Notes: generated from the sequence alone by a model not told the origin. Shown: positions 26,166-33,655, counted from the first letter of the stretch. The stretch is DNA of 64,000 bases from Plantactinospora mayteni (GCF_016862935.1 NZ_BONX01000038.1:1-64000); one strand, 5' to 3'. Numbers and translations: made by a program.

Positions 26166-27364
26166 CAAACCTCCCGAAGAACGCGAATGATGTTGCCGCC
26201 GATGACCTTGGCGATCTCGTCGTCGGAGTAGCCGTGCGTGACCAGCCAGCCGACGATGTTGCTGAAGCACTCGGCCGGGTTCTCCAGCCCCGAGACGTAC
26301 GGCACCCGGGGGTGGTCGACCGCGCCGTGCGCCTTGCCGATCGCCAGGTGGCCGGTGAAGCTGTCGTGCAGCCCGACGTGGTCGCCGAAGTTGGTGTCCG
26401 GGCCGAACGCCACGTGGTCGATGCCGACCAGCTCGACGCAGTAGACGAAGTGGTCCATCACCGACTCGATCGAGTGGTGCGGGTGTGCCGGCGAGAGCGT
26501 CGTGTGCGGGGCGGCCTCGATGCCGATCACCCCGCCCCGCTCGGCGCAGGCCCGGATGACGTCGTCCGGCTTCATCCGAGGGGTGTTCCAGACCGCGCGG
26601 GCGCCGGCGTGGGTGATGAAGACCGGTACCCGGCTCGCCTCGATGACGTCCAGCGAGGTCTGGTCGCCGGAGTGCGAGACGTCGATGGCGATGCCGAGCT
26701 TGTTCATCCGGTCGACCGCGCGCCGGCCGAAGTGGGTGAGCCCGCCGTCCCGGTCCTCGGAGAGCCCCGAGCCGAGCATGTTCGCCTGGCTGTACGCGAT
26801 CCCCATCTGGCGTACGCCGAACCCGTACAGGATGTCGATCCGGTCCAGCTCGTTCTCGATCATCGTGGCCGCCTCCAGCCCGGCCACCAGGGCGAGCTGG
26901 CCGTTCCGCTTGGCGGTGAAGATCTCGGCGAGGGTGCTGGCCACGACCACGTAGTCCTGCTTGGCGATGTCGGCGAGGCGCAGCCCGATGTCGTAGACGA
27001 CGTCGTCCCACTTCCAGGCGTGCTCGCTGGTCACGCAGCCGGTGCCGTTCATGAAGTTGTCGAACACCGCGGTCATGCCGGACCGGGCCAGGCCCTCGAA
27101 GCCGAAGGAGTTGCGCCCGGTGCGGTTGTAGTCCCGCAACTGGGTCACGTCGGCCGGCAGGATCTTGGGGTGTTCGTACAGCGAGATCGCGGTGTGCTCG
27201 CGCAGCAGCCGGGAGACCCGGTCGGATTGGTCGTCGGTCAGGCCGAGATCGTGTCCGGGCACCCGGCCGAGTTGTGGGGCGAGGTCGAACACCTTGAAGT
27301 CGACCTGCGGGGTCAGATAGTCGAACGACCGGTATCCCGTATAGCGGGAAGCACGTTCCTGCAC
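26162..27364 (-). CDS. Peptidase family M19 (renal dipeptidase-like), copy 2
   Basis: First gene of the operon, 400 residues. It shares long identical stretches with the copy at 17340: RDGGLTHFGRRAVDRMNKLG, IAIDVSHSGDQT, VFITHAGAR and RACAERGGVIGIEAAPHTTL. The N-terminal metal region reads SLYEHPKILPAD, compared with SLHEHPVILPAD in copy 1. The first His of that segment is thus not conserved and the classical D-x-H-x-D is absent in both. No signal peptide is seen, so both copies act inside the cell. The stop overlaps the start of the binding-protein gene. Having two M19 genes at the two ends of one operon suggests different but related substrates or a hetero-oligomer. Confidence 0.86.
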   Translation of the reverse strand: MQERASRYTGYRSFDYLTPQVDFKVFDLAPQLGRVPGHDLGLTDDQSDRVSRLLREHTAISLYEHPKILPADVTQLRDYNRTGRNSFGFEGLARSGMTAVFDNFMNGTGCVTSEHAWKWDDVVYDIGLRLADIAKQDYVVVASTLAEIFTAKRNGQLALVAGLEAATMIENELDRIDILYGFGVRQMGIAYSQANMLGSGLSEDRDGGLTHFGRRAVDRMNKLGIAIDVSHSGDQTSLDVIEASRVPVFITHAGARAVWNTPRMKPDDVIRACAERGGVIGIEAAPHTTLSPAHPHHSIESVMDHFVYCVELVGIDHVAFGPDTNFGDHVGLHDSFTGHLAIGKAHGAVDHPRVPYVSGLENPAECFSNIVGWLVTHGYSDDEIAKVIGGNIIRVLREVW

Positions 27365-27403
27365 TGGTCAGCTCACCTCGGAACACTCAGAGGCATGAGG
27401 ATG

Positions 27404-27418
27404 GAGGTCTGACCTCCT
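27404..27418. promoter_or_regulatory. Palindrome GGAGGTC-T-GACCTCC upstream of the peptide operon
   Basis: A perfect 7+1+7 palindrome lies 40 bases before the first operon gene. Its core GGTCTGACC occurs again at 27613-27621 in the same intergenic region. Together they are candidate operators for the GntR/UTRA protein encoded at the end of the operon. Confidence 0.45.
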
Positions 27419-27612
27419 GCCTTTCCGGGACCGTACGTGAGTTCACTGCGCATTGGGAAGATCTCGTGATCCGACCGTTATCTACCGAGCGTCGCCGGAC
27501 GGTGCCGGAAACCTGCTGGTAATAGCCTTAGCAGAGCCGGAATCGGACGAGGGCTGCGCGGATCGCCGCGAGAGCGATCGGTCGCCCGTGAGTCGAAGAC
27601 CAACCTGCCAGA

Positions 27613-27621
27613 GGTCTGACC
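27613..27621. promoter_or_regulatory. Second GGTCTGACC core upstream of the peptide operon
   Basis: Same 9-bp palindromic core as at 27407-27415, about 206 bases away, which would allow looping by a dimeric repressor. A third occurrence lies inside the GlxA coding region (about 28237) and may be chance. Confidence 0.35.
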
Positions 27622-27785
27622 ACTGCTGATCGGTCGGCTGGTACGGCCGTTCGGCCGACCCCCGATGCCGGCATCGGGGCCAGACTCTGGGACGCCCGGC
27701 CGGGCGCGGCAGCGTGGCCGCCGACGAACTCCCACCCCGCGGCGACGGCGTGTACCGGCCCCGCGCCGGCCCGGCCAGCGCGCAT

Positions 27786-27840
27786 CAAGATTCTTGGCGA
27801 ATTGTGGTTCGCGACGAGCCCGAGTTCGCCAAGAATCTTG
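27786..27840. repeat. 16-bp perfect inverted repeat with 23-base spacer
   Basis: CAAGATTCTTGGCGAA at 27786-27801 is matched exactly by its complement at 27825-27840. Stem and base composition stand out from the surrounding GC-rich sequence. It resembles the palindromic element at the right end of the window (63945-63994) in design, with long perfect arms and a short GC-rich loop. Confidence 0.7.
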
Positions 27841-27963
27841 GACGTTCACCCGCGCAGCCGTCGACTCGCCGACGGGGCGATGTGGAGGGATGCGACGGGG
27901 ATGGCCGAAATCGTCAGTGTCCTGTCATTGCTGCCGGACCCGCGATCCCGAAACGATGGGCGG

Positions 27964-29040
27964 GTGGACGTCCGCCGCATCGTTTTCGTGATCTTCCCGA
28001 GGTTCCAGGTACTCGACCTGACCGGCCCGCACGAGGTGTTCGCGCAGGCCGACCGGCTCGGGCAGGTCGATCGGCTCGTGCAGGCCGACCGGCTCGCGCA
28101 GGCCGACCGGCTCGCGCAGGTGGACCGGCTCGCGCAGGTGGAACGGCTCGCGCAGGCCGACCGGCTCGCGCAGGTGGAACGGCTCGTGCCGGGTTACCGG
28201 CTGGAGACCGTCGCCCCGCGGCCCGGGCCGGTCGCGGCCAGCGGTGGTCTGACCGTGACGCCCGACCTCGCCATCGACGAGTGCGTCGGGCCGATCGACA
28301 CCCTGGTGGTCGTCGGCGGCGCCGGCCGGGTCGAGGCGTGCACCGACCGGCGGCTGATCGACTGGCTCCGCGCCGCCGCCGGGCGGGCCCGACGGGTCGC
28401 CGCCGTGTGCGGCGGGGCGTTCCTGCTTGCCGAGGCCGGGCTGCTCGACGGCCGGCGCGCGGTCACACACTGGAGGAGCTGTGCTGAACTGGCCCGCCGC
28501 TATCCGGCGGTGACCGTAGAGCCGGATCCGATCTTCGTCCGGGACGGTGCCGTGTGGACCTCCGCCGGGGTCACCGCCGGGATCGACCTCGCGCTCGCCC
28601 TGGTCGAGCAGGACCGGGGCGCCGACGTGTCCCGGGCGATCGCCCGGCAACTGGTCATGTTCGTCCAGCGTCCCGGTGGCCAGGCCCAGTTCAGTACCCA
28701 GCTCGCCGCGCAGCGGCCGACCCGTGGCGGACTGCGCCAACTCCTGGCCTGGGTGGTCGAGCACCTCGCCGACGACCTCACCGTGCCGGTCCTCGCCGCC
28801 CGGGTCGGGATGAGCGAGCGGCACTTCGCCCGGGTGTTCAGCGCGCAGACCGGGCAGACCCCCGCCGCGTACGTCGAGGCAGCCCGGGTCGAGGCCGCCC
28901 GGCGCCTGCTGGAGAGCACCGACACCCCGCTCGGCTCCGTTGCCCGGCGCTGCGGATTCGGCACCGTCGAGACGATGCACCGACGCTTCCGACGCACGGT
29001 CGGGGTCACCCCCGGCCAGTACCGCCAACATTTCGGCTGA
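27964..29040 (+). CDS. GlxA-family (DJ-1/PfpI + AraC HTH) transcriptional regulator
   Basis: The 358-residue regulator starts at GTG 27964. The N-terminal DJ-1/PfpI domain begins RRIVFVIFPRFQVLDLTGPH and has the nucleophile-elbow Cys in AAVCGGAFLLAEAGLL; the C-terminal AraC-type domain has two helix-turn-helices (DDLTVPVLAARVGMSERHFA, PLGSVARRCGFGTVETMHR). Directly after GPHEVFA an insert of eight 6-residue repeats of the type Q-A/V-D/E-R-L-x occurs, absent from normal family members. The next gene, a DJ-1 protein, lies 13 bases downstream and is probably co-regulated. Similar pairs control isonitrile or amidase-type functions, but the target here is not shown. Confidence 0.92.
   Translation: MDVRRIVFVIFPRFQVLDLTGPHEVFAQADRLGQVDRLVQADRLAQADRLAQVDRLAQVERLAQADRLAQVERLVPGYRLETVAPRPGPVAASGGLTVTPDLAIDECVGPIDTLVVVGGAGRVEACTDRRLIDWLRAAAGRARRVAAVCGGAFLLAEAGLLDGRRAVTHWRSCAELARRYPAVTVEPDPIFVRDGAVWTSAGVTAGIDLALALVEQDRGADVSRAIARQLVMFVQRPGGQAQFSTQLAAQRPTRGGLRQLLAWVVEHLADDLTVPVLAARVGMSERHFARVFSAQTGQTPAAYVEAARVEAARRLLESTDTPLGSVARRCGFGTVETMHRRFRRTVGVTPGQYRQHFG
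28045..28188 (+). repeat. Eight in-frame 18-bp repeats in the GlxA gene
   Basis: Eight units of CAGGCCGACCGGCTCGCG type, some with V-E instead of A-D, encode repeats of QADRLA/QVERLA. They insert into the loop after the first helix of the DJ-1 domain. Copies are near-identical, which points to recent slippage and possible length variation between strains. Confidence 0.9.
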
Positions 29041-29053
29041 AAGGACCAGCAGC

Positions 29054-29701
29054 ATGCGTATCGTGATCCCGCTCTTCGACCAGTTCACCGCCCTCGACGC
29101 CGTCGGCCCGTACGACGCACTCAAGTTGCTGCCCGGCGCCGAGGTGGTCTTCGCGGCTACCAACCCCGGACCGATCCGGAACAACCGTCGTAGCCTGGCC
29201 CTGACCGCCGACGCCGCGCTGGACGACATCGACTCCTGCGACGTACTCGTGGTCCCCGGGGGCCCCGGCGTCGACGCGCACCTCGCCGGCGGGCCACTGC
29301 CGGACTGGATCCGGCGGATGCACGACGGCACCCGGTGGACGACCTCGGTCTGCACGGGAGCATTGCTGCTCGGCGCCGCCGGACTGCTGCGTGGGCGTAC
29401 CGCCACCACACACTGGCGGAGCGCGGAACGGCTGGCCTCGTTCGGCGCGACCTACTCGGCACAGCGGGTGGTCGCCGACGGCAAACTGCTCACCGGCGCG
29501 GGCGTCTCCGCCGGGATCGACATGGCGCTCACCCTTGCCGCGCAGCTCGCCGACCGGACCACCGCCGAGGCCATCCAGCTCGCCATCGAGTACGACCCCC
29601 AGCCGCCCTTCGACGCCGGGTCCCCGGCGAAGGCGTCCCAGGCGGTCCGGGACCGACACGCCAGTGGCCTGCTGACGAGCACCCGGCCGGCAGCGGGCTG
29701 A
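29054..29701 (+). CDS. DJ-1/PfpI-family protein (isonitrile-hydratase-like)
   Basis: The 215-residue protein starts at ATG 29054 behind AAAGGA, 13 bases after the GlxA stop. It is a single DJ-1/PfpI domain: MRIVIPLFDQFTALDAVGPY, then VLVVPGGPGVDAHLAGGPLP, the nucleophile Cys in WTTSVCTGALLLGAAGLLRG, and AERLASFGATYSAQRVVADG. The sequence plan resembles isonitrile hydratase and related cyanide-handling DJ-1 proteins rather than chaperone DJ-1. A Thr-Thr-His-Trp (TTHWRS) segment follows the Cys. Translational proximity to GlxA means the two probably act together. Exact activity is unknown. Confidence 0.88.
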   Translation: MRIVIPLFDQFTALDAVGPYDALKLLPGAEVVFAATNPGPIRNNRRSLALTADAALDDIDSCDVLVVPGGPGVDAHLAGGPLPDWIRRMHDGTRWTTSVCTGALLLGAAGLLRGRTATTHWRSAERLASFGATYSAQRVVADGKLLTGAGVSAGIDMALTLAAQLADRTTAEAIQLAIEYDPQPPFDAGSPAKASQAVRDRHASGLLTSTRPAAG

Positions 29702-29804
29702 ACGGCGGGCATCCGGCGGCGGGTGTGCCGTGCGGGGGGAGTACGCCGCGCCGCTCGGTGACCCGGCGGCGGTGACCCGGGGCGGGATCGGGCCGGGGAG
29801 ACCG

Positions 29805-30206
29805 TTACAGCGCTGCCGCGCCGGCCTCGGCGACGGTCTGGTCCTGCTCACCGGTACCGCCGCTGACCCCGATGCCACCGACGACCCGGCCGTCACGTCG
29901 CAGCGGCAGGCCCCCCGCGAAGATCATCACCCGGCCGTGGTTGCTCACCTGGATGCCGTAGAACTGGGTGCCCGGCTGGCTGAACGCGCCGAGGTCCACG
30001 GTCGGGATCTCGAAGGCCCGGGCCGTCCACGCCTTGTTGATGCTGACGTCGATGCTGCCGATCCAGGCACCGTCCATCCGGACGTGCGCGACGAGGTTGC
30101 CACCGGCGTCGACGACCGCGATGTTCTGCGGCTGGCCGATCTCGTTGGCCCGGGCCTCGGCGGCGGCGATGATCTGGCGGGCGTCTGCCAGGGTCAGTGC
30201 GGACAC
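29805..30206 (-). CDS. GlcG/HbpS-family heme-binding-like protein
   Basis: From GTG 30206, with GGAGAG upstream, the 133-residue protein reads LTLADARQIIAAAEARANEI, then IAVVDAGGNLVAHVRMDGAW, SIDVSINKAWTARAFEIPT and FAGGLPLRRDGRVVGGIGVS. It matches the GlcG/HbpS fold seen in extracellular heme-degrading HbpS of Streptomyces and in glycolate and glycerol-metabolism operons. No signal peptide is seen, so it is likely cytoplasmic. A longer frame upstream to 30362 is not supported. The gene is convergent with the DJ-1 gene. Confidence 0.85.
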   Translation of the reverse strand: MSALTLADARQIIAAAEARANEIGQPQNIAVVDAGGNLVAHVRMDGAWIGSIDVSINKAWTARAFEIPTVDLGAFSQPGTQFYGIQVSNHGRVMIFAGGLPLRRDGRVVGGIGVSGGTGEQDQTVAEAGAAAL

Positions 30207-30420
30207 GGTGTGCTCTCCCGTCGACGTGCTGTGCCCGGCGACCGGCCGGACCAGCAGGGCCGGGAGGCTTCCCACGCGAAACTCCCAGCTCCGTACGCTG
30301 TCACGACCGACGGTATGCGCCGGAACCGGGCCGACGGGGCCGAACCGGATGATCCGTCGCATCTGACGACGGCCTCACCCAGACCGGTGGTCCGGGCCGC
30401 CTGCTGGCCAGCGGTGCTCG

Positions 30421-31788
30421 TCAGCCGGCGGGGAGGGGCTCCTCGTCCGGCGGGCGAAGCGCCGAGACCGGGCGGTCCGGATCCGTGGCGACCAGGCTGA
30501 GCAGGAGCGCGAGGTCGGTGAGCAGGCTCTCGACCGTCTCCGGCGCGAGGTGCCGCAGGTCGTACCTGGCGTGCAGCCCGAGCCGCTCGCCCGGTACGAC
30601 GAGCAGGTTGAGCGGCTGGTACGACGCCGACCACCGGCCGTCGAAGCGTACGGAGAGGGTCGACGCGTCGGCCGTACCGGTGAACAGGTCGTTGTCCATC
30701 GGGTAGGTCTCGAAGTCGAGCACGGTCTCGAACAGCGGTACCCCGGCGGGCGGCCCGGCCCAGGACCGGACCAGTGCCGGCGGCAGGTGGTCGAACGGGC
30801 GGGCCAGGGCCTGACGTGCCTGCAACCCGCGCAACCACACCCCGACCGGCTGGTCGGGTCGGATCCGGACCCGGACCGGCACGGTGTTGGCCAGCGGGCC
30901 GACCAGGGTCTCCGCCGCCACCGCCCCGGCCGCCCGGCCGGCGACGGTCGAACCGATGACGATGTCGTCGGTCCCGGCCCGGGCGGAGAGCAGCCGCGCC
31001 CAGCAGCCCTGGATCACCGTCTCCAGCCTGAGCCGCTGCTGACCGATGGTCTCGTGCAGCAGGTAGGTGTCCTCGCTGGTCAGTTCGAGCGAGTATTCGT
31101 CGAAGGCGTCCGCCGGCTCTCCCCGCCACTCCGGCGGATCGCTCTGGAGCGGTCCGGGTGCGGGCCGGTCGGACAACTCCGCGCGCCAGAACTCCTCCGC
31201 CTCGGCAAGGTCACGGGCGGCCGACCAGGCGACGTGGTCCCGGAACGGCGTCGGGGCCGGCAGGGCGGCGTCCCGGCCCTCGATCGCGGCCCGGTATTCG
31301 GTCAGCACCTCACGGAGCAGGATCGGCAGGCTCCAGCCGTCGACGACCAGGTGGTGGACCGTCCAGACCAGCAGGTGCTCGGTTTCGGAGACGCGGAGCA
31401 GGGCGAACCGGGACAGCGGCGGGACGTCCAGGGCGAAACCCCGGACCCGGTCGGCGGCGAGGAACTCGGCGAGGCCGCGCCGACGCTGGCAGGCCCGGAT
31501 GGTCCGCAGGTCGTCGAGGTGCCATTCGGGTGGCGGCGCCTCCGCCGCGACCACCTGGACGGGCTCCTTGGCCTCGTGCCGGACGAAGCCGGTGCGCAGC
31601 ACCTCGTGGCGGGCGATCACCCGGTGCCAGGACTGCCGGAACTCGGCGACCCGCAGCCGGCCACGGATGACGAGCCGTATCTGTTCGAGGTCGCCCGCCG
31701 GGTCCGCCTCGTCCAAGGTCGGGCGGAGGATGCCGCGCTGGACCGGCGAGAGTGGGTAGCCGTCCCGTACGTCGACCGAACTGGTCAT
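30421..31788 (-). CDS. Stand-alone NRPS-type condensation-domain protein
   Basis: This 455-residue protein is one condensation domain without adenylation or carrier domains. The opening YPLSPVQRGILRPTLDEADP, the HEVLRTGF segment and the catalytic HHxxxDG motif in TVHHLVVDGWSLPILLREVL are all present. Later C-domain motifs follow (DDIVIGSTVAGRAAGAVAAE, VGPLANTVPVRVRIRPDQP). Start ATG 31788 has an AGGAGG 8 bases upstream. A 60-codon ORF overlaps its start (ATGA), annotated separately. Stand-alone C domains act in trans with carrier proteins elsewhere or as acyltransferases; no NRPS module is seen in the window, so the partner must lie elsewhere. Confidence 0.9.
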   Translation of the reverse strand: MTSSVDVRDGYPLSPVQRGILRPTLDEADPAGDLEQIRLVIRGRLRVAEFRQSWHRVIARHEVLRTGFVRHEAKEPVQVVAAEAPPPEWHLDDLRTIRACQRRRGLAEFLAADRVRGFALDVPPLSRFALLRVSETEHLLVWTVHHLVVDGWSLPILLREVLTEYRAAIEGRDAALPAPTPFRDHVAWSAARDLAEAEEFWRAELSDRPAPGPLQSDPPEWRGEPADAFDEYSLELTSEDTYLLHETIGQQRLRLETVIQGCWARLLSARAGTDDIVIGSTVAGRAAGAVAAETLVGPLANTVPVRVRIRPDQPVGVWLRGLQARQALARPFDHLPPALVRSWAGPPAGVPLFETVLDFETYPMDNDLFTGTADASTLSVRFDGRWSASYQPLNLLVVPGERLGLHARYDLRHLAPETVESLLTDLALLLSLVATDPDRPVSALRPPDEEPLPAG

Positions 31789-31967
31789 CCCGTCACCTCC
31801 TGAGGCTGGGTGGACGTGGCCGGGGAACCGGGGACGAGCACCCGGCCCGATGCGGCGTGCACCCGCGACGCGAGAAGAACTGAGCGGCTCATGTGGGCAG
31901 TGACAACTCCCTGTTCGAGCACCTGCGGGTACAAGGGGTGGCGCCATACGCAAACATGGAGATCCAT
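31785..31967 (-). CDS. Possible 60-aa ORF coupled to the condensation-domain gene
   Basis: A 60-codon frame from ATG 31967 (MDLHVCVWRHPLYPQVLEQG) ends in a TGA that overlaps the ATG of the condensation-domain gene (ATGA). It contains the AGGAGG used for that gene near its own 3' end. The product is short with one Cys, mixed hydrophobic and polar, and matches no family known to me. It may be a leader peptide coupled to the enzyme, or a non-coding frame ending by chance. A codon-usage test or ribosome profile would decide. Confidence 0.3.
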   Translation of the reverse strand: MDLHVCVWRHPLYPQVLEQGVVTAHMSRSVLLASRVHAASGRVLVPGSPATSTQPQEVTG

Positions 31968-32473
31968 GATTCGACGCCGAGTGTCGCCGACGTTACCAGG
32001 GGTGGCGCGGCGCTGTCTCCCCGCCACGCGTCCGATCGGATCCGGGGCTTTTTCGCCGGAATTGTGCCCGGTCGTCGTTTCGCTCTGCGGAATCGTGGTG
32101 CCTCTAGATCATCGGGCCAATCCGTTCGGTGAGCGTCGCGCGGCCCACTCGGCCCGGCCGGAGACGGCCGGCGCCGGCCACCGCGCGCAGGTCGCCCCGA
32201 TGGACATCGGACGGCAGGGTCGACGCCGACGCGATGACGTCGTCGGCGTCGGAGACCGCCGGTGCCGGGCCGGCGGTGCCAACGCGGCGTGAAGAAACCC
32301 GGCGGCACCGTAGCGAAGGCGTCAATACCGGCCGCCGTGGGCCGGGCCGGCGTTGCGATCAACCAGGCGGGTTCGGGACAGCCCGCCGCCCGAACCACGG
32401 TACGGGTTCCGCCGGCACCCGCCGGCCGACCCGACACCGAACCTCCCTCCGAACCGGCGGAACGAGGAATGCC
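31968..32473. other. Intergenic, no gene recognised
   Basis: About 500 bases between the condensation-domain unit and the membrane-protein gene at 32474. Composition is slightly lower in GC near 31,900-32,100. Frames look non-coding. Confidence 0.45.
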
Positions 32474-32962
32474 ATGACTGTCGAACCCCGCACCGGTCCG
32501 GTCGACCGGTCGGCCACCCCCACCGGAATCAGTGTCGCGGCCGGCAGTGTCGCGCTGGTGCTCGCCGCGGTGGTGGCCGCGGCACTCTTCCCGGCCGACG
32601 CCGTCCCGGCCCGGCTGGCGGTACTCGCCCTGCTCGTGGCCGGCTACGCGGTGCTCGTACCGGACCTGTGCGCCGTGCTGTCGGTGTCCGGACTGTCGGT
32701 GCTGGTCTTCACCGGGTTCCTGGCCAACCGGTACGGCGAGTTGACGACCCGGCACGGCGACCTCCGGTGGTACGCGCTGGCGATCGGCTCCGCCGCCCTG
32801 CTCGGCGCCGGATACCGTGGAGCCCGGACGGGTGCGCTACCCCGCCTGCTCCGACGGGCCGGCGGCAAGGTAGTCGCGCCAGGTGATCCGCCCCCGGTCT
32901 CCGGTCGAGGGGACCAACGCACCCGCCCGGAAGGCCCGGCCGAGCCGGCCCGGCACCGGTAG
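32474..32962 (+). CDS. Small membrane protein, 162 aa
   Basis: Start ATG 32474 follows an ACGAGGAAT site. Two to four membrane segments are visible: VAAGSVALVLAAVVAAALFP, LAVLALLVAGYAVLVPDLC and VLSVSGLSVLVFTGFLANRY, then WYALAIGSAALLGAGYRG. The C-terminal tail is Arg- and Pro-rich and lies antisense to the end of the NAD(P)-binding gene for 126 bases (32837-32962). The segment order is loosely like DUF4118-type sensor membranes. Function is unknown. Confidence 0.65.
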   Translation: MTVEPRTGPVDRSATPTGISVAAGSVALVLAAVVAAALFPADAVPARLAVLALLVAGYAVLVPDLCAVLSVSGLSVLVFTGFLANRYGELTTRHGDLRWYALAIGSAALLGAGYRGARTGALPRLLRRAGGKVVAPGDPPPVSGRGDQRTRPEGPAEPARHR

Positions 32963-33655
32963 CCGGAGCATCCGACGCCGGATCCGCCGCGCGGCCAGCC
33001 AGTCCCGGGCGAGCGTGCCGGCGTCCAGTTCCGCCGGCCCGCCGAACTCTTCGGTCGCCCGGCCGGGTGCGGCGGTCACCCGCCATCGTAGGTGCGCGGC
33101 GACGTCGGCGACGTCGACCGGCTGTGCGGTGATTCGCGGATCGAGGGGCAGCACCGGCAGCCGGGCCAGCCGGGACATCGCCTCGGCCAGGAAGCCGTGG
33201 AACTGGGTGACCCGGAGTACGGTCCACGGCACCGGGCCGGCCGCCACCGCCGCCTCGGCCTCGATCTTGATCCGGAAGTACGGCCACGGCACGCGGTCCG
33301 CGCCGACGATCGACAGGTACACCAGGTGTCGTACCCCGGCCCGGTCGGCGGCCTCGACCAGCCGGCGGGTACCGGTCAGGTCGACATCCCGGGTGTAGCT
33401 CCCCTGATATGGCGCGGACGCCAGGTGGACGACGGTGTCGACCCCGTCGACGGCGGCCGGTAGCCCGTCCCCGGTGGCCAGGTCGAGCCGGACCCGGCGC
33501 AGCTCGCCGCCGCCCTCCGCCGGCCGGTCCGGGCCGGGTTTCCCGGTCGGCGCCGGAGTCCGGCTGGCGGCCCGTACGCTGTGCCCGGCCCGGGTCAGTT
33601 CCGGGGTGAGTACCCGGCCGAGCCGCCCGGTCGCACCGGTGATCAGGATGTCCAT
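32837..33655 (-). CDS. NAD(P)-binding NmrA/epimerase-like protein
   Basis: The 272-residue product from ATG 33655 begins MDILITGATGRLGRVLTPEL, a classical Rossmann start. It continues as VDTVVHLASAPYQGSYTRDV, ADRAGVRHLVYLSIVGADRV and FRIKIEAEAAVAAGPVPWTV, then a C-terminal region with VDVADVAAHLRWRVTAAPG. It resembles atypical short-chain dehydrogenases that act as reductases or dinucleotide sensors. No operon partner is obvious. The C-terminus overlaps the opposite-strand membrane-protein gene. The substrate is unknown. Confidence 0.85.
   Translation of the reverse strand: MDILITGATGRLGRVLTPELTRAGHSVRAASRTPAPTGKPGPDRPAEGGGELRRVRLDLATGDGLPAAVDGVDTVVHLASAPYQGSYTRDVDLTGTRRLVEAADRAGVRHLVYLSIVGADRVPWPYFRIKIEAEAAVAAGPVPWTVLRVTQFHGFLAEAMSRLARLPVLPLDPRITAQPVDVADVAAHLRWRVTAAPGRATEEFGGPAELDAGTLARDWLAARRIRRRMLRLPVPGRLGRAFRAGALVPSTGDRGRITWRDYLAAGPSEQAG

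Larger units (their letters stand above)
27365..27963. other. Intergenic region between peptide operon and GlxA gene
   Basis: About 600 bases without a gene, between the divergent M19 gene (26162-27364) and the GlxA gene. It holds two copies of the 9-bp palindrome GGTCTGACC and a strong 16-bp inverted repeat, annotated separately. It should contain the promoter of the minus-strand operon. Confidence 0.6.

Noticed and set aside
27404-27418. The GGAGGTC palindrome as a ribosome-binding site
   Set aside because: It contains GGAGG on both strands, but no start codon of a supported gene lies at a suitable distance.
28237-28245. Third GGTCTGACC near 28237
   Set aside because: Inside the GlxA coding sequence, where a 9-bp match may be chance; not used as an operator call.
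30421-31788. Condensation-domain protein as part of an NRPS cluster in this window
   Set aside because: No adenylation, carrier or thioesterase domain lies nearby; the AMP-ligase at 48738 is a short-chain acyl-CoA-type enzyme 17 kb away.
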